Positions 30,457 through 42,226 of a stretch of DNA of 64,000 nucleotides are shown here, in pieces. The notes under the pieces were generated by a model. The model was not told where the DNA came from. It did no database searches and worked only from the letters and a program-made list of their open reading frames with translations. A program made the translations under genes and the position numbers. This DNA comes from Dermatemys mawii. Its lineage: Eukaryota; Chordata; Testudines; Dermatemydidae. Location of the stretch: positions 17,463,853 through 17,527,852 of the forward strand of contig ML677334.1 in the NCBI GenBank assembly GCA_007922305.1. Reading direction: 5' to 3'. How positions within the stretch are numbered: the stretch's first letter is position 1; every line of letters starts with the position of its first letter.

Positions 30457-31725
30457 TAACTGATGCTGCAGTTTGAAATGGGCTCAATTCTGTGCTGGTA
30501 TAGTGGGCACCATTAAAAATGTTACATTTGCTACTCCATGTTAGTTTAATGTATTATGGCACTTCCTGTCCTAAAGATAGGAAGATACTGCAGTTACGGG
30601 AGGTACCTAGCGTAATGAAAGCTCAACCTGTTTTTAATGGAACTCCCTTTAGACATGAAATCTCATGGTTTCACAGGGCTTGAGAGTCACTGTATGCATC
30701 CTTCATAACTGTATCTTTTCCCTCTCCTCCTCCCCCCCTCATTTGTTTTCTAGCAGAGTGGTATTGAGGCTTCATACACCTATCGGCCTCCAGCACAGTG
30801 GACTGAGATTAAGGTTTACCTTTGTTGTCATATGCTCCTTTGATGTGTCTTAGGCCCTATAAATATAGCATTCTTTTTGTCATTAGTTAAAGAGAGCAGA
30901 ATACAGAGGCAAGAGCTCCAGAAGAGCCTTTGACTCAAAGTTTTCTTCACTACAGTGGGGATGAAACTTTGTATCTACTCATGGCAGTCAAGTGATCCTA
31001 GAATACAGCTTTTTGTGTTTTCTGTGAAGCCACATTAGTACTTAGCAAGAAGTGTTGTTTGGGTGCTTGCAACTTTTATTGGTTTCTATCCCTCGCTTTG
31101 GTTTTGATGACATTAGTAAACACATCTGTGCAGGCTTCCCTTCACGCTCCCCTTTTAACATCTCAAATTTAGAGCAACAGTGTAACTCATCCTATGTGTC
31201 CATGTAGTGGAGTAAAAGAACATGAAGGGCATTACTCTCTGGTACTGGCTACTGTTATTGTGTAGACTGTTCTGTGGAGCCCCTGCTCTCCCTCTGGTCC
31301 AAATGAGTAGAGCCTTGTCCTGAACCCTCCCATACCTCCTTGCTCCCCACTGTGCCAGCCAGCACAGCTGAGCTGGTACAAAGAGGGAAGTATTCTGCAC
31401 AGTGAATAGGACTGGCACAGATTACTCCTTGCTCACTGTCTAGAACAGGGGACAACTAGGGACCAGATAACTACACACTGCTAATAACTCAGGGCTTGTG
31501 GAAAAGTCACAGTATAGCCATAATCAGTGATTATGATCTAGTCAGCCACACTTCCTTCTGACTCTGCCACAAGTGAATATAAAGGAATGCTACAGATTAT
31601 TTAACTCCTCCACTATGTGTATTCCTGAGAACCATTGGGTGCTTGGATCAACAAGCAGATTTCTTAGAAATAACTGAACAGGACTCTGGAAAATATACTG
31701 TAGAGAACTGTCCTGCACTGGGTGG

Positions 31726-31731
31726 AATAAA
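31726..31731 (+). promoter_or_regulatory. Candidate polyadenylation signal AATAAA
   Basis: It is the first canonical hexamer after the GAD stop, about 1.27 kb downstream, and is followed by T-rich sequence. It is only a candidate, since the hexamer is common by chance. Confidence 0.4.
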
Positions 31732-32195
31732 TGACCTAACAGTCCTTTATTCCTATCTAATTTTTATTCTCATTTGACATTACAGATAACACTAAAGTTA
31801 ACACAGTGTATGTTGTATTGATAATAAGTTCACTTCTTTAGACAACTTTTCTAAATGTTTTGTTATGAAGGATATATTTTTAAAATTGTCTATTTTAAGG
31901 TCTGTGGCATTTGTTTCATATTTATTTACTTTTGTGCTGTATGTTTTGTTTGTTTAGCCCTATGGTATTAGGCATTTCAAGTAGGCACATGAATAGGGAA
32001 TCCACTAAACAATGAAACACGGTATGAAATCAGATTTGTAGCTGAAATGGTATATAACTTTGACAATTGCTCCCTTTGGTAAGTAGAGAAAAAGGAGGGT
32101 TAAAAAACTGGACTGTGCACGTGTGTGAGAAAGGGAGATCTACAGTACATTGCAATGAAGCTACAGCAAAATGACAACTGTTTAGACTAATGTTG

Positions 32196-32201
32196 AATAA
32201 A
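32196..32201 (+). promoter_or_regulatory. Second candidate polyadenylation signal AATAAA
   Basis: It lies about 1.74 kb after the stop in 'gttgaataaagccc', with 'tactgtgtggaagtgtcctt' downstream. It would be an alternative end for a longer 3' UTR. Confidence 0.35.
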
Positions 32202-32220
32202 GCCCTAATTCGCTGCACTT

Positions 32221-33500
32221 ACATTCAGCCTACTGTGTGGAAGTGTCCTTCATTTTAGTAGAGTCCACAATGGGAACCATACATGGTGCTTCTGTACTTT
32301 TAATCACGCTATAAGTCTCTTTCTTTTGCTTTTTCAATTACTAGAACCATAGTTTGCTACTTACATCTTCAGTACACTTGGGAACCCCTCCTTCCTGCAG
32401 TGAGCCAGACACCTCCTTTCCTTGCTTCCAACTCCTGTCTCAGAACTCAGGATATCTGCAAAGCCTGCAATTGCTGACCTGTGCCATTAAAAATATGGAC
32501 TTCCTTCCAAGACAAAGAAGATTTCTGATTTCATGCTGGTGTAACCCTACTGAAATTAGTCAGCCCCTCTTAATAAGCTCCCCAGGGCCTAATAACAAAT
32601 GCTGATATCTTGTCACACGGCAGGTACATCCCACATCTACCTGTGTGGCATTGGAACTGGCAGCTACTTGACTCCCTTTGTTGGTTCCAGCAATGCTAAA
32701 GCATATGGGCCTTAGTGAAGGACTGAGGAGGTGAGCGGGGCAATAATAGCAACCTCCTGCCTTTGCTGGGAAGACGGGTGTCTGGTAGGTAGGCAGATTG
32801 CTGGTGGCAGTGAAAAGGAGTCAGCCCTGCAGTTGGCACACTGAGTTCAAGAAGCTGAGCAGCAGAAATTCTGTAAAGAAGAACTTGTAAAGGAGCATGG
32901 CAGGAGGACATAGTTAGCATTTGGTGGGTGTTGATTTGATTTTGTTGATGGGCAGTGTTTAATTCATGTTGGGGATCTAATTGGCTTATTTTGGGGGGTT
33001 AATTGAAAGGAATCAGTGCTTGGTTTGGGGAATTTGGGAGAGATTATTTTACTGAATGGGGCACTAACAGGCACAGACAAAGATAGTAAAACCTTTTTCT
33101 ATTCAGACTGGGGACCCTGTGGCAAAGATGTGTGTGAAAGGGAGGTTGAGTTCTATGCACTGTTGACAGCTGTTGTCACTTCTTAAAATCATCTGCAAAG
33201 CCCCCAATGTCTTAGTGCTGCAGTCTCACCTCAGGAAATGCTGTGGCAGCATGGCTGGATCATCTTGGGTATCCTCCAGAAATACTGACACCAACAAGGG
33301 GGGTCCGCAGCTACCAGTTCCCATGACACACATAGATGGACACAGTTATATGAGGTTTCAGAGATAAATTTATCGTCATCTTTAAAAAAAAACGTAGAAA
33401 TAGAGGATGAGGTTCTTTAGTGCTATGCCTCATCGTGTTTTAAATATCAGAAGGGATAGAGCTTCCACTGTTTCCCTTGGAAGGTTGTTTCAGATACTAA
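32221..33500. other. Intergenic, no gene recognised
   Basis: Ordinary AT-rich sequence. The part from about 33370 to 33500 ('agggatagagcttccactgt', 'ggaaggttgtttcagatac') resembles a worn CR1 3' region. Nothing else is supportable. Confidence 0.6.
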
Positions 33501-34680
33501 AGGTATGTCTACACTATGAAAATAGGTAAATTTTATAGAAGTCGATTTTTTGGAACAGATTATATAAACTCGAATCTGTGAGCCCCACTAAGTACAGTAA
33601 GTTGGTGGAGTGTGTCCACAGTACAGTGGTTAGCATCAACTTTCAGAGCGGTGCGCTGTGGGTAGCTATCCCACAGTTCCTGCAGTCTCCACTGCCCACT
33701 GGAATTCAGGGTTGAGCTCCCAGTGCCTGATGGGGCAAAAAATTTGTCACGGGTGGTTTTGGATACATATCCTCGGCCACCTCTCCCTTTGTGAAAGCAA
33801 CAGCAGACAATCATTTCACACCCTTTTCCCTGGATTACCTGTGCAGATGTCATAGCACCACAAGAATGGAGCCCTTTCAGATCACCACAGCAGTTATGAG
33901 CATTGTAAACACCTCGTGCATTATCATGCAGTTTGTGCAGAACCAGAACTTGCAAAAGAAGATGAGGAGGCAATGACAGCGCAGTGACGAGAGTGATGAG
34001 GACATGGACACAGACTTCTCTCAAAGCACGGACCCCATCAATTTGGACATTCTGGTGGGCATGGGCCAGGTTCATGCCATGGAACGCTGATTCTGGGCCT
34101 GGGAAACAAGCACAGACTGATGGGACTGCATAGTGTTGCAGGTCTGGGATGATTCCCAGTGGCTGCGAAACTTTCCAATCCATAAGGCCACTTTCATGGA
34201 ACTTTGTGATTCGCTTTCCCCTGCCGTGAAGCGCAAGAATACCAACATGAGAGCAGCCCTCACAGTTTAGAAGCGAGTGACGATAGTCCTCTGGAAGCTT
34301 ACAATGCCAGACAGCTACTGGTCACACTCCAGCAATCACTGAGCTGCTGTTATCAAGGGTAGTGACTGGGAAATGTTCAGGTCATAGTAGATGGCTTTGC
34401 TGCAATGGGATTCCCTAACTGTCATGGGGCAATAGATGGAACGCATATCCCTATCTTGTGATCGGATCACCTTGGCAGCCAGTACATAAGCCGCAAGGGG
34501 TACTTTTCAATGGTGCTGCAAGCACTGGTGGATCACAAGGGACATTTCACTGACATCAGTGTGGGATGGCCAGGAAAGGTACATGACCCTCGCATCTTCA
34601 GGAACTCTGGTCTGTTTGAACAGCTTCAGGAAGGGATTTACTTCTGTGATGGGGCAAGGCCAGATGGCTATAGGAAAGTG
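33501..34680 (+). mobile_element. PIF/Harbinger element, 3'-truncated
   Basis: The left terminus 'aggtatgtctacactatg' has the same 'GTCTACACT' core as the Harbinger MITEs in the window. It is followed by 'gcgctgtgggtagctatccc' and a transposase remnant (33866-34640). The right terminus is missing: homology to transposase stops after LQEGIYFC at about 34645. Confidence 0.75.
33866..34640 (+). pseudogene. Broken Harbinger (DDE_Tnp_4-like) transposase
   Basis: Pieces in several frames read MEPFQITTAV at the start, DMDTDFSQSTDPINLDILVG near 33998-34060, FAAMGFPNCHGAIDGTHIPI at about 34395-34455, and SMVLQALVDHKGHFTDISVG then WPGKVHDPRIFRNSGLFEQL near 34507-34630. GAIDGTHIPI and DHKG...D...VHD are the signature of HARBI1-like DDE nucleases; the first aspartate lies in AIDGTH. 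Stop codons and shifts interrupt it, and the third acidic residue region is deleted, so it cannot be active. The frame on the opposite strand at 33560-34183 is a shadow. Confidence 0.85.
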
Positions 34681-37190
34681 ATAAGGAACAGATATGTTAG
34701 TCCCAGGATAAATAAATCCCTGGTACCATTGGAACCAAATGGCAGTTGTCAGTCTGTTTTGAATTTAGTGAATTGATGCATTTAGTGAATTGATGCATTT
34801 ATACTCCTTCCCCTGGGACACTCTGCTAGCATCTAATAGGTCTCATTTATAGGATATTGCTCTTGATCTTATTGCGTGACTGCTACAGCGCCAAGGTAAC
34901 TGTAAACTCAATATCCTTAACACTGACAGGCACTTTTTTTTTTTTTACTAATCTAGTTATTTGTGTTTGGACAACAAGAGAATAAATTAAATTTACTGAA
35001 ATTAGCCAGAACAACAAATCTTGTGTTTTAAGGTTAATTACATTTAGTTTCCCAGTAGAAAATGCCAGCTGGATAAAGGGAACAGATCACCCACAGCCTG
35101 GAGAAAACTGATCAAAGCTTTAAAATGTTGAAACTTACAAACAGCACACGTTCCCTAAACTAGTTTCCCAGGTGTGTTTGGAGGGATTTTCTGCACTGCA
35201 CTGGCCCTGGGTCCTGTCCTGAATTCCTTACTCAGACAAAACTCTCATCAAAATCCTATTTCCTTACAAAGGAGGGCAGGAACTTTACAAGTTTTCTTTG
35301 TTCCCAGAAAAAGCATTACCTAAGGAATATGGGTTATTAATATAGAAAAGAAAATGAAAATACTGTATTGTAACCTCAGTTAGAGGGAGGCGAGAAAGAG
35401 CAAGAAAGAATTACAAGACAATAGAGAAGAGACTGCTGAATGCTTTCGCTGCTGATTTCCAAATGTTCCAAACTTTGGTTTTGTGTTTTGGGAGGTTGTT
35501 GGGGTGAGATTTTTCTCTGTTTTTTTTTTAATGTAGATATTTTGTAAAGAAATGTCAGGAGGGAAGGAGGGATATTAGATGCATTTCTTTACAGCATACT
35601 TTCAGGCTTACCTCTTTGTTAAAAAGGTGGTTGTTTAAAGAACTTTTCTGTCTTTTGAATGAGCACCAACATTTTAAATCAGGGTGCTGTATAGGGTCAA
35701 CTGTAGGACAGTCCTGCCCCGTTGAATCTTATGAGGCTTTTAGTAAGTTCACAGCTGGTGTTAGAAGTGAATATTGAAAAGGAAAGCAGAGAGACTTTTA
35801 TCCACATGGCAAATTTTAAGTGCTTACAATTTAATATTGATAAAGTTGTAAATATGTTCAAGTTTTCCCACTTTTTTTATCCAACCTGATCTCTGTCAGT
35901 GCCCCATACTCTACATTCTTATCTTTCGAGTACCTAGAACCTTCCCCTCCAGACACCCATACAAATGCTTCCGCTGATTCCTTCCATCTCCCATCCATGA
36001 CTCTTAGTCCCTGCTATTCCACCCTCTGTGTCTAACCCTTGTACCCTGCACAGCTCTGCCCTGCACCATCTTCACTGTCCACCAGTTAGGAGGTGCACAG
36101 GTCTTCCAGTACCCTGGGCCAGGGACGCCCCAGCCTTGCCATACCAACATCAAAGTGGGCTTCACCAAGCCCCACACAGCAGCATTTTTTGTGACGGGGA
36201 GGTAAGGGTTGGTTAGCTACTCAAATTCAGAGGTTGCTCAGGATCAGTTGTTTGTAGTTATTTATTATTTGTATTACAGTAACGCTCAGAGGATCCATCA
36301 GAGATTGGAGCTCCATTGCATTGAACAAACACACAATGAATGACTGTCACTGGCCCAATAACTTGACAATCTATCTAAACAAAACAGTCAAAGACAAGAG
36401 CAGAAACAAAGGCACAAAAAGGCAAAGTGACTTAGACAAGACAGAAAAATGGTGGGAGAGAAAATGGAGGCATTTAGAGGGGAAGCGACTGATTTAAAGT
36501 CAGAAGACAAGCCAGGAAAACACCCTAATTCCAACTAACTAAACAGCCACACTCAGGATAGAATAGCAAATCATTTGTCTAGAATCCCAGCATTGTGATT
36601 CTATTAGTCTGCTTCTTTAATAATCCGACTTGCTAGCCATCCTAATTCTGAGTCTAACTATGTGAGCAGAATGTGGCATTGTAGCTTGATGTAACATGTT
36701 AAGTGCTGATGGCTGAACTATAAAAAATGAAAAAAATCTTTATTATAATCACAACATCACTTTCACTCACCCACAGATGCTTGAAATGCTATTAAAAAGG
36801 TGGGGGCAGGAGCCTTTGAAGTTTTTGCATCACTCAGTTCAAGGCAAGATGTAAAGGTCTTTGGAGCCTCTGGCAAATGAAAAGGAATCTGAAAAAACAA
36901 AACTGGTTATTCTGCAGGAAATGTTTGGCACGTTGGCAGGAATGAAATATATATTAATTGCCTCATTAAAATCTAGTTAAAATGTCTTTCAATCCCATAA
37001 ATTTCTCCAGAAATATGATCTCTTCTATCAGCAACTCTGTAATCTCCTTTTTTTTAATAAATGTTTTTCTTCACATGGCTGATCACAGCGGATCAGATTG
37101 ACTTCTAAATTCTAATTTTTTCTGGTTTTCAAAGATAGGCTCAGCTGTTTCTGTCTTCTTTTTCTACTTGCCTTCTCTCCTCCTCTTAAA
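34681..37190. other. Intergenic, no gene recognised
   Basis: A 14-bp direct repeat 'tttagtgaattgatgcattt' occurs twice in a row near 34763-34800. A T-run lies near 34930. A possible MIR-like SINE lies at about 36240-36500. Otherwise there is no recognisable exon; the frame at 36028-36216 shows no family. Confidence 0.6.
36240..36500 (+). repeat. MIR-like CORE-SINE, worn copy
   Basis: The sequence 'ttatttattatttgtattac', then 'attggagctccattgcattg', then 'gacaatctatctaaacaaaa' and 'acaagacagaaaaatggtgg' follows the order of a reptile dispersed repeat also seen at 40890, 45160 and 56535. It is strongly diverged. Confidence 0.45.
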
Positions 37191-37194
37191 ATGC

Positions 37195-37437
37195 TGTAGC
37201 AGCACACAGATGCACCACTACAGCTGTGCTGCTGTAAGGCTTCAGTGGAGACACTACCTACACTGAGGGGAAAGGTCTCCCATTGGTGTAGGTAATCAAC
37301 CTCCCTAAGTGGCGGTAGCTAGTATTGTCCACATGGAGACTTAGATCAGCTTAACTACACTGCTCAGGGGTGTGGATTTTTCACACACCTGATCGATGCA
37401 GTTAAATCAACCAAATTTTATAGTGTAGACTAGGCCA
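37195..37437. mobile_element. Harbinger-type MITE (left of a tandem pair)
   Basis: The sequence ends 'tatagtgtagactaggccat', the complement of the 'GGCCTxGTCTACACTA' terminus. The interior 'gcgg tagctagtattgtccaca' and 'tcagcttaactacactgctc' is typical of the family. The left end is approximate. Confidence 0.65.
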
Positions 37438-37742
37438 TAGGCTGTGTCTACACACCTATGCACACACTATACACACTATGCACTACAGCTATGCCACTAA
37501 AAAGTGCGCAGTATAACCATTTTTTGTCGGCAGGAGAGAGCTCTCCTGCTGACAAAATAGATCCACCCCCAACAAGAGGCAGTAGCTTTGTCAGGAGGAC
37601 AGCTCTCCTGCCAACAAAGCGCTGTCCACATCGCTTCTTCTGTAAAACTTTTATCATTCGGGGAGGTGGGGGTTTCATGCCCCTAAGAACGACAAAAGTT
37701 TTACCAACGAAAGTGCAGTGTAGAGAAACTCTGTCTTCATCT
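37438..37742. mobile_element. Harbinger-type MITE (right of a tandem pair)
   Basis: The sequence starts 'taggctgtgtctacacacct' and ends 'gcagtgtagagaaactctg'. The interior is strongly palindromic, giving almost mirror-image open frames of 99 residues on both strands (37448-37757) that are not genes. It shares its interior ('cagctctcctgc', 'aaagttttacc') with the 51069-51495 element. Confidence 0.7.
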
Positions 37743-40700
37743 GCCATTTCCTTTTGATCTTGGTGCTTATGTGTAGTGTGCCACTGAACAGGTTCTCAGG
37801 ATCATTAACCCTTTCCAGATGGTAACTCTGGACATCATCTTTTGGCAACTTTATTCACTGCTTCTTGATGACCTGTGAGGCTTAAAACAGAGCTACTCAT
37901 TTTGAAAATAAACTCACCTAATGCACTCATCATTGCCATGGTACGCTGTGTTACTACATATCCTGGAATCCTGGAGAAAGGCTGGCAGACCATTATTTTA
38001 TTTCTTGAAGTAGCATCAGAAGAAATTTTGTTTTTGCTTGAACAGCAATTTGAAGGCAGCAAGTGGCTTCTCTCTCATCTAGCCTGTGGCTAGGCTCATG
38101 AATATCAGTAGTGTAGAACCACGAAAGGATCTGATCTGGGGCGAGCTACATGCTGCTGAAATTATCTGAAAGGCTTTGTCTACCAGTCAGGAGTTTCAAC
38201 CTAATTCTTTTTTTGTTTTGTCATTTATATGAGACAATTAAATTTATATGAGAGGTTACAGTGTAATCTTTGGGCAAATTAATTCCATTCCTCTGATCGT
38301 TAATGTCTCAAACCAAGGGGAAAAAATTTCAGACTGCTACACTTTTATTGGTAGCTTGATTTCACAGAAGGCATCCGATCTATATCAGGAGGAAAAGTCT
38401 CTCAGCTGATTTACAACGAAAATTCTATTGAAACAAAAATGTGACATTAGCTACTGGCACTTTCCATATTCAGAGTTGTGGAAATAGAGCCGTGCTGTCT
38501 CATTTAATGTTAGCAGTGGTGATCATTGTACTTACATTATGGCCAACATTTTTAAAAGTAACTAGTGATTTTTGGGTGCCCCACGTTTTGGGAGTGCAAC
38601 TTGAAAAACCCCAAAATGGCCTGACTATGAGCGGGTAAGTACTCAGCATCTTCTAAAAATAAGGCTCCTCTCAGTTTAGGCATCTGGAATCACTAATCTC
38701 TTGAAAATTTATGATTATACCTCTACGTGCAGGGAACAGGAAAGTCTCAGTGTTGGCTCATGGAGTTTCCTCCCATTCATTCTATTGGAAGGGATGAGAT
38801 GGGTGTTTGCACCCCAGTGACAAGATGGGAATACACACCCTAAACCAGCAGATCCACACAAACCTCAGGATATCCATGGAGACCCAGGGCCTCCTCAAAG
38901 CTCCCCAGACTCCTTTTCCCCATGACAACAGCACTCTCAGGAGCCACGTTGCCACTTACATGGACAGTAAGGCCCAGATCCCCAAATATATTTTGGCACC
39001 TAGGTCCACATCCATAATGGTATTTAGGCTCCTAACTTCCATTGATTGCGTACTAGGGAAGTAAGGACCTAAGTACTTTTGTGTATGTGGACAGTCCTAA
39101 CTCCCCTTGACTTCAAGTGGAAAACCTGAGGCGTTAGATGCCAAAATACCTTTCAGGATCTGGGCCAAAGTGCTGGATTCCAATCCAGTCTCCTCACTGA
39201 CTTCAGAAGGGATGGCATCTGTCTGTAATGGAATACTTAATAGGTGTTATTGCTGCTTGGGTCAGCATTAATTCTTGTTCAGATATCCAGTGAGAGATCT
39301 GTAGGGTCTGTAGTGGAACAGCTGCTCATTAGATTTACCCTGGAGCATTCCATAATATCCACAGGGCACTGAGTCACCTCGCTCACATTCCTTACCTTAA
39401 GAAGCTTCTGCTAGGCATCAAGGAGGAAGTCAGAAATTGTGTGAAATTTGTGCTTTGTGTCTTTTTAGAGGTACTGGCTCCATGCAATTATTGAATGTGT
39501 GGGAGGAAACGCGAAGAAAAGCTCAACATGGACGTTTGTGGCTTGTGCTGAGAATTGATTGACTTTGACTGAAGTTTTATATTTCTGTAGGTCCCATTGA
39601 CTTTAATAGGAATGGCTGGGTACTTATAAAAATCAGACCGTAGGTGAAAAATTATACATCAAATAAAATTATGTTAGAGTGTAACAGTGAAGGAAAGATA
39701 GCCAAGGAGATCAATAAAGGAATCAGTCTCTTTCCTTCTATGTCATTGGTTCCATGCTGGCCTAGATCAATACTAACAGATCAAAGTCTGTGTGAAGAGA
39801 TCTGCTGGTCTTGGTCCTTTTCTTTGTGAAAAGCTGCAATTGTTGGAAAATTGTTTGCAGTTGTTTCCCTTCACCAGTGCTTGAATAGTTAGGGATTCTG
39901 TAGCAGGTCTTTTTTCACCTAAAGGTGGTTTCTTTCGTGGTTCATGATCATAGCTGAGGAACAAACCTGTGGAGAAGTTTGAACTGACATTACAGCCTTC
40001 AGATGAATAGAAAACTTTAGGTTCTAGAATTGTGCGTTAGCACCATTCATGAGCACCAAGGCTCAACTTGAGATGCCTGGGGCCCGACCTTTAATCTTTT
40101 AGAGGTAATCAGTTCCTGTAGCTCCCAATGACTTCAGAAGAAGTTGAAAGTTCTCAGCACTTCTGGAAATCAAGCCCTAGATAGCTCAAGTTTGGAACCC
40201 AAAATCAGTGCCCATGTATGGAAAATTAGGCCCAAATTATTTTAGGTAAAATTTTCAGAACAGCTTAAGTGACTTCTAAATCCCACTGAAATGCACTGGG
40301 ATTTAGGCTCCTAAGTGACCTAAGTGTATGGAAATTTTACTCATCATCCCTGATGAAAAAGTAATACAATTTAATAGAGCATAATAAGCTCTACCTATTT
40401 TTTTAAAAATCAGCATTTAGAATGGTAAGGCTATAATTCTCAGTTACATTCTATAGGTTTTCAAGAGTGATTTCTAGAGAACTATATATCATTTCTGTAG
40501 TTAGCTGCAGCTTGTTCATGAGCAATAAAGTCTGATGCAGTCATACTGTTCTGGTGTAATGTGATATAAATATTTGACAATTATTAAAATATTTTAGAGA
40601 GCATAGCCTCTAAAGTGACACAGTATGGCACTCAAGAGCTTAAATAACGTAACTATAAAGTAGTAAATATTATTGAAACATTAATGGAGACAGAAAGCTC

Positions 40701-41580
40701 CTCTTGTTCAAGTCATTAGTTTTGTATATGCATCCTACCAGCTTGGAAAGGGACCTAAAAGTGGAGTTATTTAATAAGATTGTTTTATTTGAGTGGAGCC
40801 TGTTTTCTCAGTTGTGATGCTTTAAAAAATCTCTGTATATTTTGTACATTTTGCAAAACACCATTTATTGAATTTGATCTTTAGTACAATTATTAATTAT
40901 TTGCATTACCATAGAATCTAGGAGACATAGAGCATGACCCCATTGTGCTAGACATTGTAAAAACAGAAAGAAAAAGAAAAAATAAAAAAAGCATAGTCGC
41001 TGTCCTCAAGACTTTATAATCTAAGTGGAAGAGACAAAAAGTAGATACAGACAGACCGGGGGAGCAGAAAGAAAAAAATGAGACAATACAATTCTTACTG
41101 TAAAACACTGTATATTTGTGCATGTCTCATTCCATTATCAGTCTCCTTAGCCACCTTTTTACCGTTACACCATAAAGTAATTTTAATTGATATATTTTTT
41201 TCAACCTCTCTTTCTCTATGTATATATATTTGTATGTGTCTACACATATATACACAGTAGAACCCCATTTCTCTGGCCGTCCATTATCCGGCTCTCCATA
41301 TTAACTGAACAACCAGTGCACACAGGTCTAGAAGCTGGTGATATCTTGTGTGGCCGCTAGATGGCAATGCAAACTTGCAGTTTTCCATTCTCTGGCTTAT
41401 CTAAATTTTTAACTGTTGGATATGGTCCTAATCCCAATTAGATCAAATAAACAGGGAGGGGGTGTGTGTGTGTGTGTTTACCATAGTATCCAATTTAGCT
41501 TTTAGTGTTGAATTCTGGGGTAATTAAATAGTTATCCTTATTGTATGAATAAAGGGCAGCAGAACTGTACTTAGCCTTAA
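37743..41580. other. Intergenic, no gene recognised
   Basis: Worn 'aggcacctaact'-type repeat words occur near 38540-39170 and 40080-40350. A MIR-like piece lies at about 40890-41060 and a TA/TG-rich simple stretch at 41215-41265. No exon or RNA gene can be supported. Confidence 0.6.
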
Positions 41581-41735
41581 TGGAGAGGGTCGCAAGGTTG
41601 TGAATTTAAACCTTGAGTGGGCTGTTTAGAGATCTGGGGCAGAAATCTGTGGGTGAGATTGTGGCCTGCTTGTGCAGGAAGTCAGATTAGATGATCATAA
41701 TAGTCCCTTCTGACTGTAAAAAAGTCTAACTGGAA
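41580..41735 (+). repeat. tRNA-derived SINE with CR1-like tail (turtle cry-SINE type)
   Basis: The head 'gagggtcgcaaggttgtgaa' followed by 'tttaaaccttgagtgggctg' resembles a worn B-box-containing tRNA-like region. The body 'agatctggggcagaaatctg' and the tail 'cagattagatgatcataata' and 'gtcccttctgactgtaaaaa' match the 3' end of CR1. This combination is, as I know it, characteristic of cryptodire turtle SINEs. Confidence 0.7.
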
Positions 41736-41764
41736 TCTCACTTGTTAGTGGGCAGGGAGTAAGA

Positions 41765-42226
41765 TGTCAGGAGACTAAGTTGCTTGCAATCAGGCCTTGT
41801 GGTTGGAGTCCAAATGCTAGAGCCAGAGGTCAAGACAGGGCCAGAACCAGAAAACAGACCCAAAGGTCAGATGTAGAGTACGAGTCCAAATGCCAGAGCC
41901 AAGGATTGAGACAGAGACAAAGTCAGAGTCAGGACTCAGAATCAGATTACCAGGAGTCAGGGAATTTTAGGAGCAGGGCTGGTTCTGAGGTGGGAACAAG
42001 GCTGGATGCAGGGCAGGATCTAGGCTGGAGCTGTGAGGAATAGAACGGGAGCAGCATTTGGCAAGAGGGACAACAGACTCCATGGGGACATGCATTGAGT
42101 AGCCAGTGAGCTACAGCTACTGCTGAGCTTAAGAACTGGCCTGCTAGCTTCCTCAGGAATCAGGTATAGTGCTCTGTCAGGCAGCCTAGCTGGCTCATTA
42201 GGATGTCAGGAGCTTTACTCCTGACA
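41765..42226 (+). mobile_element. LTR-like element, about 462 bp, with internal minisatellite
   Basis: TGTCAGGAG at the left and CTCCTGACA at the right form a perfect 9-bp inverted pair with TG...CA ends. The 5-bp flanks (TAAGA and TAGTG) do not match, so proof of insertion is missing. The first part is built of 'cagagccag'-like words; 'gagtccaaatgc' plus 'agagcca' recurs with a spacing of about 76 bases (about 41806 and 41882). No protein was found. Confidence 0.5.

Larger units (their letters stand above)
30457..32220 (+). other. Probable GAD 3' untranslated region
   Basis: The sequence follows the stop codon directly and contains no other recognisable exon or mobile element. AATAAA hexamers occur at 31726-31731 and 32196-32201. 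Where the transcript ends cannot be read from sequence alone, and the small frames here show no family. Confidence 0.5.

Noticed and set aside
33560..34183. 207-residue open frame on the minus strand, the longest in the window
   Set aside because: It lies antisense to the Harbinger transposase remnant, whose sense-strand blocks are recognisable; the minus product is rich in Cys/His by chance.
37448..37757. Two overlapping 99-residue frames on opposite strands
   Set aside because: They arise from the near-palindromic interior of a Harbinger MITE; the two proteins are almost the same because the DNA is self-complementary.
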